Source: Owenia fusiformis | Lineage: Eukaryota > Annelida > Polychaeta > Sabellida > Oweniidae | Reading direction: 5' to 3' | NCBI GenBank assembly: GCA_903813345.2 | Contig: CAIIXF020000012.1 | Coordinates: 5,313,318 to 5,373,317 of the forward strand | Length of the DNA: 60,000 bases | Shown here: in pieces, positions 25,801 through 33,264 of the stretch | Layout: every line of letters begins with the position of its first letter | Numbering within the stretch: the stretch's first letter is position 1 | Notes under the pieces: model-generated | Told to the model about the DNA's origin: nothing | Databases searched by the model: none | Seen by the model: only the letters and a program-made list of their open reading frames with translations | Program-made: the position numbers and the translations under genes

Positions 25801-26927
25801 TATATAATATGTATTATATTTATACTTACAACCTTAAAACATTAGATAAGCCAAATGCATTGCTCCGTGTCAAAAGAAGTAAGTATTTAAGTGATTTAGC
25901 TAATACTTTTATGCATGTACCTATATCCACATAAAGGGACACATTCCGATTTCCAAAGGACACACACACATTGGATGACTGGGCAAATATTCCAGTAAAC
26001 TTTGAAGATATTTGTAAAAGTTGCCCATATTTAGTAGTTGTAGATTAAAACTGATTACCCTACTAAAATACATATGAACTATAAGAATTATAATTTTTTT
26101 CAGTTTCCAGTCAGGGGGGGTGCGATTGTGGCATACATTTAAGTGAGCTTTATTTTACCAAAAATATGTTTCCTTCAAATTTGAGCTAGATGCATTTAAA
26201 GCTTTTTTCTTCTTCATGGTTTTATTGGCTATAGGTGGAGGGGTGTTTGCACCCATTGCATCCCCCAAGCCAATGCCTATGCATGTACAATGTATTAAGG
26301 AAAATGAAAAGGTACATGCATTTTATTTCCCATCAAAAATAACTATCTACAGTGTATGTGAAAAAATTTATAAAAGTAGGTGGGTAAATTTTGAAATCAC
26401 AAACTAGCTGGATTGCTGGATATTTCACTATTAGACACCATAATTTACTAGCCTGCTGGCAGGGGGTTCTCATTTGACAACTTTGGCCTTTAGATGGAGG
26501 GGGTTGGCTCAAACTCCCAGAACCCCCCTTCCCCTTACTACAGGCCTGGCCTGTTTATATGTGCAGTAAACCTGTATTAATGGAACACCTTAGTGTTCAA
26601 CTTTGGAGGTGTTCCAGCTATAGAGGTTAAAGTGAATTGGTCACTGAACTCAGAAAAGTGTTCCACTTACAAAGGTGTTCCACTCACAGAGGTGTTCCAC
26701 ATCACAGGTCTCACAATATAATTAACTGCTTCCTTACCTATATCAGCATTATTAGCAGTGAAAGGGTCGACCCTGTCAGAGGGTGGTCCACTCCATCTTG
26801 ACTCATATATGAGTTGTATTTCCCGTCCTAGTGACTCTTCAAGATAGTGCACGACTGCTTCGAATAGTCCCACTGGAACGCTTGGCGACAGGTAAGTGAT
26901 GAAACGTAATGGAGTGGAATTTGACAT
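10702..26927 (-). CDS. PhnD-like phosphonate/phosphite-binding family protein (complete gene, 5 coding exons)
   Basis: Joining 26738-26927, 16946-17093, 15697-15842, 14238-14417 and 10702-10883 (minus) gives one continuous 281-codon frame with GT-AG junctions and agreeing phases throughout. The product resembles PhnD, the periplasmic binding protein of bacterial phosphonate/phosphite ABC transporters: an N-terminal LRFITYLSPSVP strand, ADIGVMCSS, RPIYFGDIVVHSD near residue 100, GYNDPESLSGN, FFGHIIQSGSHIESL, AAAVDSNSL, SLGPFPIYPFVA and a C-terminal helical region ending in YY. Length matches the family. There is no signal peptide or lipobox, so the protein is probably intracellular and not part of a bacterial-type transporter; its ligand is unknown. 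The acceptor just before the ATG implies an upstream non-coding exon, probably at 27,553. Intron 1 carries an LTR retrotransposon. Family assignment is firm; the animal function is not known to me. Confidence 0.88.
11090..11660. repeat. Minisatellite in PhnD-like intron 4
   Basis: Several imperfect units built of CATTCAAAATCTTCACACAA and AACACAGGCAGATTCTCTTCC. On the minus strand part is open and reads repeated SASVLCEDFEWKKN-like peptides, but no splice sites bound it, so I treat it as non-coding. Confidence 0.75.
12486..12905. repeat. Long imperfect palindrome (arms about 210 bp)
   Basis: CACGCGGTCCTAACTTCGA at the left returns as TCGAAGTTAGGACCGCGTG at the right, and the pairing continues through CAAGGATT..GAGTCTCATACTGCACC to a centre at about 12,695 (GTCCCCAGCTG/CAGCTGGGGAC). 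Transcribed, it would form a hairpin of over 400 nt. Confidence 0.85.
12986..13480. mobile_element. TIR-flanked segment (495 bp)
   Basis: CGCAGGTTTTACCGTAT at the left and ATACGGTAAAACCTGCG at the right form perfect 17-bp inverted repeats around AT-rich sequence without coding capacity. It lies inside the 2.1-kb TIR element, next to the palindrome. Confidence 0.55.
13998..14190. mobile_element. MITE with ACAGGCC-AGCCAGGA ends
   Basis: Ends ACAGGCCCATAGCCAGGA and TCCTGGCTACAGGCCTGT are imperfect inverted repeats about 190 bp apart. A related fragment ending in TACTACAGGCCTGG lies near 26,420-26,550. Confidence 0.6.
14238..14417 (-). CDS. PhnD-like gene, coding exon 4
   Basis: Encodes SHIESLKMILHKTIDAAAVD followed by NSYPEQRENLHVMTSLGPFP and SRLP, with donor CAG/GTATTG. 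Its acceptor TTTCAG/GTTCCCATAT is the last of about two dozen near-copies of the same junction stacked upstream (14,418-15,150); the downstream-most copy is the one followed by open frame. Confidence 0.85.
14418..15150 (-). repeat. 30-bp array of splice-acceptor/exon-4 starts
   Basis: About 24 units of 30 bp, alternating in two types to make a 60-bp higher-order unit. Each unit on the minus strand reads ATTGCTATTTCAG/GTTCCCATAT or a variant, which is the acceptor and first ten bases of PhnD-like exon 4 at 14,417. The open frames across it come from the repeat. Confidence 0.85.
15371..15671. mobile_element. MITE (301 bp) in PhnD-like intron 3
   Basis: Ends TACCATATTCTCTCTAATGA and TCATTAGAGAGAATACGGTA are inverted repeats with TA at the borders. 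No coding capacity. It stops only 25 bp from the exon 3 donor. Confidence 0.75.
15697..15842 (-). CDS. PhnD-like gene, coding exon 3
   Basis: Acceptor TTTCAG, donor CAG/GTATTA. Encodes DKFDNFEKLKGCKWGYNDPE then SLSGN and FFGHIIQS. The LKG-x-WGYNDPESLSG block is the most diagnostic PhnD-family motif in the gene. Confidence 0.88.
16946..17093 (-). CDS. PhnD-like gene, coding exon 2
   Basis: Acceptor TTCCAG, donor AA/GTATGG. Encodes VMCSSVFLKLVEEKK through RPIYFGDIVVHSDN. The RPxYFGDIVV strand is a hallmark of the family. It joins exon 1 through a split glycine codon and exon 3 through a split lysine codon. Confidence 0.85.
17283..18182 (-). repeat. 3' LTR (900 bp)
   Basis: Identical to 24,811-25,710 apart from two bases I could find. 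In coding orientation it begins TGTAGCGGTAGC and ends CCGCCACA. It contains a TATAAA (complement of 17,753-17,758) and, about 200 nt further on, AATAAA (complement of 17,556-17,561), which would define U3, R and U5. Confidence 0.93.
18183..19495 (-). other. Retrotransposon 3' non-coding region
   Basis: 1.3 kb between the stop of the Gag-protease frame and the 3' LTR. It has no sizeable frame and no polymerase remnant. It is dense in short words of the type AATGAGGAAAATA and TTTCTCATTTT, with diverged local duplications around 18,480-18,600, 18,720-18,800 and 18,950-19,040. Polymerase was therefore lost without trace, or never present. Confidence 0.7.
19496..23416 (-). CDS. Gag-protease polyprotein with C-terminal C2H2 zinc finger (1306 aa)
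   Basis: A single uninterrupted frame. Residues 1-440 are low-complexity, acidic or Ser/Glu-rich with a Pro run (PPPPPPSR). Residues about 444-620 resemble the Ty3/gypsy-type capsid domain (KYEGTSPWLDYVRHFE, then DLISALDKRFG). A CCHC zinc knuckle (CFHCGKKGHYNFEC) lies near 675. A retropepsin-like protease follows, with catalytic VDTGA near 737 and ILGSDCM further on. After a charged, Ser-rich linker there is a CxxC-containing segment (CFICRGHGKK) and, near 1168-1190, a canonical C2H2 finger (CHICHKTF...HFQTSH). No polymerase domain. Upstream in-frame ATGs exist at 23,416 and a few codons later; either start is possible. A cellular-type C2H2 finger after the protease is unusual for Gag. Confidence 0.9.
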   Translation of the reverse strand: MLINMASDRDSDQMDLTQCANSARSSPDNTVFIKGNNKEIDNPLASDNTVTWQNEMRLAPGPGAISKNLESARVPKSTGYWSRENDSLFSPVNEHSNEEIKPAPRTSTAMRSSEAENAKSMSEQIGYLWSNIELINHKFDKIDTKLDVSALERNVSMAVTQALVPVLKTGVNSAVAEAMAPVIEMSQNQNMALQEQMNESLSKQKSELLKLINSKTVMEEKISHDEVKLSHMYDNERTHEEQSRDFKRKEISPPPPPPSRLYTLKRQSAFYQPHSLRQNELHAPEQKVPATVYSRPVERNVMFAPPNTPTSERSGVCGSGTQSSSVSGASRGAAHEEYTPPLNMKNEHCNEQHYEQDERSSRYFENVHDLTHSLQNAQGEKRSSSFMNERKKKHEQDNDEFTSYNSQREAYGSSYMMNAFRDVTQTLSDVVKSVSSRQNNDKAVKIRPDKYEGTSPWLDYVRHFEVCSSSNRWSDIEKRDFLAASLRGQAQQILNELESEYTYQDLISALDKRFGPEGKAKLYEAQLNNRQQRPREPMQKLAQDIRRLTALAYPEMTREAQDRLARARFQHALLDDQIRDAINLGEPETLDRAVVIALKQESYLESERIRKGQKPRLQTDKISAIDERLESDDSAEINALDETDKLEQMMTKLLAAQEKMLAEFLKKMPTRKPRAEVTCFHCGKKGHYNFECRFRKENGGKKNSSEIAPISFVESETPNEIKRIVAKAEVCGHPVEFLVDTGAVRTMIDIDEYLNIPMKNRPSLCKSKCAFRQADGSSLRVHGEIDCSIDIDGTVFNAPVIVASLRATAILGSDCMSKQGFNINYPARKLAIKPSSDCHGDVLNKVTPRVCVVGEDRKSLHNSDVLYNKREVDIPMVEESDESDESMDINDYIKYHSRKMMVASSCEDESESMSTEQNINENRSSSSSTSSFEKREAIVRLLRSESHVQKPVSENNQSEPYEPQLSELVTNDIHLQSSMLPKVKNLPPPPKVGNTPPECKRSMKKVDSRKSKRTKRTPKHFEDFICGVQDDEDAQSSSFSSSSALPCFICRGHGKKRRFDFARKRGPDYSQFSPNLSPYWAVPPMSSMPMMNPYWTALQQNATPTSAPEIVTDEHDSISGRSNTSQPVTRHEILSSKSSAHKKVDRESDEDLDDVIDIHASSSDIERKCHKCHICHKTFSTKYNLTRHFQTSHLSDAPKRKETKRHKKRLSKETLEEPTDLEKPKTAKKKSSVLCDTDNEDETVTKIEDKSSLENISANGNLCETDNDKSENKESGMDNLYDLVLRLYATANQPGVKQELQKIKLI
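23701..24330 (-). repeat. Nine-copy hairpin array in the retrotransposon leader
   Basis: The motif CTCCGCGCAGG-loop-CCTGGGC starts at 23701, 23777, 23854, 23931, 24010, 24088, 24166, 24250 and 24304, mostly spaced 76-79 bp. The arms are complementary in each copy, with loops of 4-6 nt. In the last two copies the inner stem changes from CAGG/CCTG to CAGAAT/ATTCTG, so both arms changed together. It lies between the 5' LTR and the Gag start, where packaging or translation signals of retroelements usually sit. Confidence 0.88.
24811..25710 (-). repeat. 5' LTR (900 bp)
   Basis: Partner of the LTR at 17,283-18,182. Being upstream in coding orientation it should act as promoter for the element. The following internal base run contains the putative primer-binding site. 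Confidence 0.93.
25711..26737. other. Remainder of PhnD-like intron 1; no gene seen
   Basis: Sequence between the retrotransposon and coding exon 1. It includes a degenerate MITE piece near 26,420-26,550 and a GGAACACCT-family foldback at 26,565-26,710. Confidence 0.5.
26738..26927 (-). CDS. PhnD-like gene, coding exon 1
   Basis: Encodes residues 1-63, from MSNSTPLRFITY to TANNADI, and ends in a GTAAGG donor in phase 1. The ATG lies two bases after a TTACTTACAG acceptor, so the 5' UTR is spliced. The DPFTANNADIG segment matches the PhnD-family stretch that leads into the ligand-binding pocket. Confidence 0.85.
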
Positions 26928-27552
26928 CACTGTAAGTAAATGGAGATAAACTTACATAGAAATACACAAAATCACTCTGATGGCTTGGAATCTTCACTGC
27001 CCTTGACAAGAGGTTCAATTTCAATTCCAATGAACATGTATTCGAAGCTTGAGATTTACATAATAGAGTTTCTCCCATAAGTCCTTTATTACAACAGTCT
27101 AGACAGTAGACACACACCAGTGATAGCAGGCCTTCCAAGATACCATGTAACATGTACTGTACATGTAGCCTAGCTCCAGAAACTTATAAACAACAGGTGG
27201 CAGTAGATCTAATTGAGTAAAGCACCACAGTCTATGGATATAACAAACAAAGAGACCCTTTCAATAACAAAGAATACAATCATCAAACTGTGTGATGATT
27301 CGTGTTCATGTTGCATGTGATTATTGAATGCTGTATGTGTTCTTGACCCTCAGTGTGATTCCATTGAAAAAATTAAAAACTTGTTTTTGATTATGAAAAG
27401 AATCAAGTCTATTTTCATCATATTGCGAAGATAACAGCACCTAAAATGAAAAAATATATCTATGCATGAGCCTTAAGATGATTTTCATGAATGAAATTGT
27501 AATAAAGGCAGAGTATTTCGTTCATAAATTGTATTATAAGTGGACAACTTAC

Positions 27553-27631
27553 CGGCTGTTATTTTGTTTAGAATCTAGTGTCCTTGAACTTTGACCGGAA
27601 GCCATGAACCGGAAGTGAAAATCTCAGAGAA
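27553..27631. promoter_or_regulatory. Putative divergent promoter for the PhnD-like gene and MUL1
   Basis: A minus-strand donor (CCG/GTAAGTTG, exon edge at 27,553) and a plus-strand donor (GAGAA/GTAAGT, exon edge at 27,631) face away from each other over only 79 bp. Between them are two ACCGGAAG words, the core of ETS-family sites common in TATA-less housekeeping promoters. Both neighbouring genes have an acceptor immediately before their start ATG and so require an upstream non-coding exon. Inference; no transcript evidence. Confidence 0.45.
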
Positions 27632-29034
27632 GTAAGTTTTTCACAATCTTCCCCTTATCGGTCTTTTGTTCCATTAACCTGTCTTGTCATTCGAGCGTAT
27701 TGTTACATTTGTACTCTTTAGTAATGTTTTCTTCATATTTCAGTCGATTATGAAGCATGTATTGACAAATATCTTCTGAAAATATTTTCTACAGAAAATC
27801 AACTGATCAGTGTCAGTGATTCATTTTCATTTTGATCTGTGATTGTAGGACTACATGTATTTAGGGTATGTAGACTAATCTAGCGTAAAGTCACAGTGAG
27901 CACTATCAATCTTCATTATTCAGTTATTAGAATATATACATTATATTAGATATTACATACATGTATGTATGTTCATGTAGGATGGGATTCCCTGCAGAAT
28001 GGGTGCTCTTTAGTATGTATCCAACAGACTGACTAGAAGTCAGTCTGTTATGATGTACTACTTTCCTGTGGAAATTGCAGTGAAATTTTTTGCACAAAAT
28101 TATCAATTAGAGGAACCATTTCTTCAATAAAATAAGCATTACAAAATTTCAAATAAGTAGTAAGGTACAATTAAATGCAATAAAAAGTAACACAGCATAT
28201 TGTCACGTGGAAATAAAGCTACTTGATGTAAAAATGTGCAAATTAATTTTACCCAATCGGCCATTTTGAATACCACTTCCTATGTAAACAAATATTAAAA
28301 ATTACCAAACTTTAACATAGGTGCCTTATAGTCTGAATATAATTCAGACTAAATAGGATATAGTCTAGGGTGCTCTTGGCAGTACAGTGGGGATCATAAA
28401 GAATTGCAAAAGCTATGAAAATTACATGCTGTCACACATGTAATAAATTCTTACCTCAGTGTATTCAGTGCTCTATTTTCTCCGTCTGAGTAAGTCCAAA
28501 TATAGTGGAATTTGTGTCCCTAATGACAAATAAGAACTTCAAAAGTTGAAATGGATATTCACATGTTATGCCGACTCTTCAAATGTTGAGGTGATTTTGT
28601 CGCCCGATTGCGCCGGAACGGAGGATTGGCTCCCAGAATGCAACATGACACGTGCCAGCTTTCAAAATGCTGTTCCGCCATTTTGAAACCTGTCATGAGT
28701 AAATACGGTAACTGATGTTGCATTCTGGGAGTCAACCGTCCTTGGATAACAAACATGGCGATTCATGAAAACATTCATTCGATTTGGTAGGGATTTATCC
28801 ATTATTTGCAGGTATGAAGCTTTGAATTCATTTATTTTGCTACTTTAGTGAACGGGAATTATTTTTCTACCGCTTGGGAGAGTTTGAGACACGAAACTTG
28901 GAAATTAGCTCATTGTGACAACTTGTGAACGTTGAGTTTTATTTTTGTCCCCCACTGTAGATGGTGTTGTGTTTTCACTGTGTTACAATTAGTTGTATTG
29001 ACTCATTGTCTCATGTATGTTTATACATTGTAGG
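27632..29034. other. Probable MUL1 5' intron; no further gene seen
   Basis: Contains an isolated diverged copy of the MUL1 start-exon repeat (ATG at 27,982) and a foldback MITE (28,617-28,742). Confidence 0.5.
28617..28742. mobile_element. MITE with GGAGGATTGGCTCCCAGAAT ends
   Basis: GGAGGATTGGCTCCCAGAAT and ATTCTGGGAGTCAACCGTCC are inverted repeats around about 85 bp. A second, longer member with nearly the same ends lies at 43,593-43,902. Confidence 0.7.
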
Positions 29035-29922
29035 ATGGGATTCCCTGCAGAATGGGTGCTGTTGGCAGTAGACGGTGTTGTGTTTTCACTGTGTTACAAT
29101 TAGTTGTATTAACTCATAGTCTCATGTATGTTTATACATTGTAGGATGGGATTCCCTGCAGAATGGGTGCTGTTGGCAGTAGACGGTGTTGTGTTTTCAC
29201 TGTGTTACAATTAGTTGTATTGACTCATAGTCTCATGTATGTTCATACATTGTAGGATGGGATTCCCTGCAGAATGGGTGCTCTTGGCAGTAGACGGTGT
29301 TGTGTTTTCACTGTGTTACAATTAGTTGTATTGACTCATAGTCTCATGTATGTTCATACATTGTAGGATGGGATTCCCTGCAGAATGGGTGCTGTTGGCA
29401 GTAGACGGTGTTGTGTTTTCACTGTGTTACAATTAGCTGTATTGACTCATTGTCTCATGTATGTTCATACATTGTAGGATGGGATTCCCTGCAGAATGGG
29501 TGCTGTTGGCAGTAGACGGTGTTGTGTTTTCACTGTGTTACAATTAGCTGTATTGACACATTGTCTCATGTATGTTCATACATTGTAGGATGGGATTCCC
29601 TGCAGAATGGGTGCTCTTGGCAGTAGACGGTGTTGTGTTTTCACTGTGTTACAATTAGTTGTATTGACTCATAGTCTCATGTATGTTCATACATTGTAGG
29701 ATGGGATTCCCTGCAGAATGGGTGCTCTTGGCAGTAGACGGTGTTGTGTTTTCACTGTGTTACAATTAGTTGTATTGACTCATAGTCTCATGTATGTTCA
29801 TACATTGTAGGATGGGATTCCCTGCAGAATGGGTGCTGTTGGCAGTAGACGGTGTTGTGTTTTCACTGTGTTACAATTAGTTGTATTGACTCATAGTCTC
29901 ATGTATGTTCATACATTGTAGG
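29035..29922 (+). repeat. 111-bp array of MUL1 start-exon copies
   Basis: ATGs at 29035, 29146, 29257, 29368, 29479, 29590, 29701 and 29812 each begin a copy of the start of MUL1 coding exon 1, followed by the genuine one at 29,923; the spacing is exactly 111 bp. Each copy has the acceptor ACATTGTAG/G, reads MGFPAEWVLLAVDGVVFS as in the real exon, then diverges into LCYN and a stop. None has a donor at the exon position. Confidence 0.92.
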
Positions 29923-30027
29923 ATGGGATTCCCTGCAGAATGGGTGCTCTTGGCAGTAGATGGTGTTGTGTTTTCAATTCTCTACAAACTCTATAAAAGC
30001 AGCACAGCAGCTACAGAGAAAATTAAG
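29923..30027 (+). CDS. MUL1: MUL1 coding exon 1
   Basis: Encodes 35 residues from MGFPAEWVLLAVDG to AATEKIK with donor AAG/GTACTT. It is the only copy of the array whose frame continues past VVFS and reaches a donor, which identifies it as the functional one. The ATG is one base after the acceptor. Confidence 0.88.
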
Positions 30028-32926
30028 GTACTTAGTAATGCGCTACAGTAAATCATGTTACGACACTAGATAGCGAGTTGCTACAACAGGCAGCTATTTA
30101 TAGCTCCAGTGGTATAGCATCAGACTTTGAATCTAAGGGTCCTGGGTTCGATGCCCACACGGAGGTGTCAAATGCCTGTACATGTATCTGGGTTGTTACA
30201 CTATAGTTGGTAGTTAGTCATTGCCCTGGGGTGTGGGGCACCATTGGGTCATTACAGTCATATTAGGATAAATCCTTTGTCATGTTTGTCTTTTAGCTAT
30301 TTATCTCTCATAGACCAAAGCTGAGGCATGAAAATATTATATTTATTTTGAAATCCAGTTTCCTTTCAAGGCTATTTACTTGATTTTGGAAAAAACGAAA
30401 TACAATTTTTGAAGACGAAGGGGGGTTCAATATGAAACATGAGGGTTGATGTCATAATTATATTTTCTGCTTGTTTTCAGTCATGTCCTGATTTTGAGAT
30501 TGGCCCTGACTTAATGGCTGCACTTGAGAAAGCCCCTGAGAGGACATTACCTTATGCCTGTATAGAGGGCGTAGTAGATGCCACCGGCAAAACACTGAAG
30601 AGTAACTATGGCAATGAAGAAGGTGTCATCAAGAAGTTATTACTACAGGAACATAGAACAAAACGCACCCAGGGACATTGGTAATTGTACACATTATTAC
30701 TAGGTTCATTCTAGAATAAGCATGGCATGGGTTTTGAATGAATCATAAAAGGCTGTACACATATATGCGCAAGAATTTTGAGTTAATTTTGAAATTTCTC
30801 CAAATTGTGTCTTGAATTCAAATGGCATGTATTGTAAAGAAGGCGCACATATTATATTGTGAGAATTTGCTTGAATTTTGCGATCTCAAATATCTGCTAC
30901 GCCCACTTCCCTCAAATGCTTCGAAAATCACTGCATATACACACTGTACATGTAGTTAGTTATTCCCAATTCTCAGTGAACCTTCCCTTTACTTCCAGGT
31001 CAGACTGTATAAAATCTTTGTGGACAACGAGTAAATCGGTCCCATTTGTTCTCAGAGATAAATCAACTCCAACTGTTGTTGGGAGTGTCCTAGTTAGTGA
31101 GCCATTACTTGCGAGTAATCTACAACAAGAGTTGGATATCACATATGATACATTTGAGCCTAATAAATCGAATATTTTAAAACGAGCCTATCAATACATA
31201 TTAGGGGATGTGTTATTGGGGAAACAAAAAACTGAGCAAATGCTAAAAGTTGGCACTAATTTGATAGGTATAGGAGAGGTTTTCCTCCAGGGAAACTTAA
31301 TTGTGCTGACTCCTCCCAAAAATGGAAGCAAGTATATTCTTTCTTTATTAACCAAACAGGAGATCATAAAGAACATGGAGAAACAAACTTTAGGTCGTAG
31401 ATTTATTTTAAAAATGTTGGGATGGATTAGTATTGGTGTGTTTGCATACAGTATATACAAACTCCTAAATAGACCTACACAACCTGAAAACAATTTTCAG
31501 CATAGGATAAGATGGGACATTGAAGATGAGATACCACATTGGAACCATGATCCAGTTGAACATAATCAAGCTGAAATACAAAACAATCAACCTGAAATAC
31601 AAAACAATCAGCCTGGAATACAAAACAATCAGCCTGAAATACAAAACAATCAGCCTGAAATACAAAATAATCAGCCTGAAATACAGAACAATCAGCATGA
31701 AATTGTATTTATAAGGGAAGAACCAGAGTGTGTTATTTGCTTCTCTGCTCCTATGGCTGTTGTTTTAATCCCCTGTGGTCATATTTGTTTGTGTAGAGAC
31801 TGTGCCAATGCTTTACATAGACCCAAGCTATGCCCAATTTGCAGGAGACGTGTCACAAAGATACAACCATATTTTCATGCATGAACTCCTACTTGGCTAT
31901 ATAAGGGGAATGAGGTAATTGTGTTTTTGGAGTGGGCAAAAACTTGATACCTCTTTGTAGGGAACACCTGTTTACAAGGAACAGTTTTGGCAAGTCTTGG
32001 AAAGTGTTCCTTGAATGCAGGTTTTAATGCAAATGCCTTCAGTACAGGTATATTGTCTTGACATTTTGTTCATATTTACTCTTAAACATGTCCCATTCTT
32101 TTTGACCCACTCTGTACAACGTATCTAAAAGTAGAAAAACTAATTCATTGGTGCCATCTATTGACAACCTCCAATCACATCTTATGCTTTCAGGTCAGAC
32201 TGGACAAAGGTAATACGTGACAATACAGAAACAGTGCCCTTTATCCTACGTGATGCGGAGATTCCCGCTGCTGCAGGGAGTGTGTTTATCACTGAGCCTC
32301 TCCAAGCAAGCACTCTCCAAGAAGAGCTCACTCCAACATATGATGTATTTGAGCCAAACAAATCAAGCCTAATGGAACGAGGTTTAGATAGAATTTTTGG
32401 TGATGTGTCAAAGGGAATTCAAGAAAGTGAACATATGTTAAAACTCGGGACTAATATTGTCGGAATCGGAGAGATAATTCTACAAGGGGAAAAAGCTGTG
32501 ATGCGAGCACCTAAAGCTGGTGGCGATTATGTATTAACTTTATTTAGCAAAGCTGAAATTATTAAACGATTTGAATCTAAGTCATTGTGGTATAAAGTTG
32601 CTTTGGGATTCTTAGGTGTCACTGGTGTTGTTATATTTTCATACGCCATTCGAAAATTGTACAAGACATGGCAAGATAACATCCAACGGGAGCAGGAGAC
32701 CCAGCGAATTTTGGAAGCACGACGCCAAAACCGAGATGGAAATGAGGCTGGCGATGGGAATGTGCAAGAGTGTGTGATTTGTCTCACAAACCCAAGAGAG
32801 GTCATTGTGCTGAATTGTGGGCATATATGTCTGTGTGCAGATTGTGCTGGAGTGCTGCCTTCACCAAGAAAGTGTCCCATATGCAGGGCTGACATCGCTA
32901 GGATAATACCAACATTCAATGCCTAA
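29923..32926 (+). CDS. MUL1: Mitochondrial E3 ubiquitin/SUMO ligase MUL1 (MAPL) homologue with two alternative terminal exons
   Basis: Exons 29923-30027, 30481-30680 and then either 30999-31884 or 32194-32926 splice with GT-AG sites in matching phase, giving 396 or 345 residues; vertebrate MUL1 is about 350. The N-terminus has one hydrophobic segment (WVLLAVDGVVFSILYKLY) for the outer mitochondrial membrane. Next comes the MAPL/BAM domain typical of MUL1 (PYACIEGVV, LLLQEH, VPFVLRD, MLKVGTNLIGIGE), a second membrane span and a C-terminal RING with all zinc ligands (CVIC...CGHICLCxDC...CPIC). MUL1 anchors in the outer mitochondrial membrane and modifies proteins in mitochondrial dynamics and stress signalling. 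It is divergent from the PhnD-like gene and convergent with the ABCC gene. Confidence 0.93.
30085..30260 (+). mobile_element. tRNA-derived SINE fragment
   Basis: TAGCTCCAGTGGTATAGCAT resembles a tRNA A box, and GGTTCGATGCC 40 bp later a B box, the internal RNA polymerase III promoter. The predicted acceptor arms do not pair, so it is a SINE head rather than a tRNA gene. It lies in MUL1 intron 1. Confidence 0.65.
30481..30680 (+). CDS. MUL1: MUL1 coding exon 2
   Basis: Acceptor TTGTTTTCAG, donor ATTG/GTAATT. Encodes SCPDFEIGPDLMAALEKAPE, TLPYACIEGVVDATGKTLKS and LLLQEHRTKRTQGH, the first half of the MAPL/BAM domain. The last codon (Trp) is split and completed identically by both downstream exons. 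Confidence 0.9.
30999..31884 (+). CDS. MUL1: MUL1 alternative terminal exon A
   Basis: Acceptor CTTCCAG; begins SDCIKSLWTTSKSVPFVLRD, has a membrane segment (MLGWISIGVFAYSIYKLL) and a RING (CVICFSAP...CGHICLCRDC...CPIC) and ends YFHA. Between membrane span and RING it carries six near-perfect repeats of EIQNNQP (31,573-31,698) that exon B lacks. I see no AATAAA before exon B, so polyadenylation of this form is unexplained. Confidence 0.88.
32194..32926 (+). CDS. MUL1: MUL1 alternative terminal exon B
   Basis: Acceptor TGCTTTCAG; starts SDWTKVIRDNTETVPFILRD in the same phase as exon A. It has the membrane span (VALGFLGVTGVVIFSYAI), a charged linker of usual length and a complete RING (CVICLTNP...CGHICLCADC...CPIC), ending TFNA. 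It gives the isoform closest to vertebrate MUL1 in length. The two exons are clearly diverged, so the duplication is old. Confidence 0.9.
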
Positions 32927-33264
32927 ATTTTGGCATCATTTGGCAATGCATTTTTCATATTAATACCCATTTGGGTGACAGAACATGAAAAATTTTGTTT
33001 AGAATCATTTTGAACCTGCAAATTATGTTTTAAAGGTTTTATAAAAAATTGATTTGATTAAACAAAAGAACTTGTGATATATTAGAATATCATGTATTCA
33101 TTAACACAAAACTACTGTGTACATGGTTAACTAAACCAAATTAAATCAAAATAGTTCCAATTTTAGGAAAAAAGATCAAGTTGAATGCTGTATACACAGA
33201 TTGGATGATTTGAAGCTATTTAATTCAAGATATTGGGGATTTTTATTTGTTAAAATATCAAAGG

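Noticed and set aside
29035-29922. Array of genuine alternative MUL1 start exons
   Set aside because: All eight upstream copies run into a stop after 22 codons and lack a donor.
30092-30165. tRNA gene
   Set aside because: A and B boxes are present but the acceptor stem does not pair; better explained as a SINE head. The same holds for 38,034-38,105.
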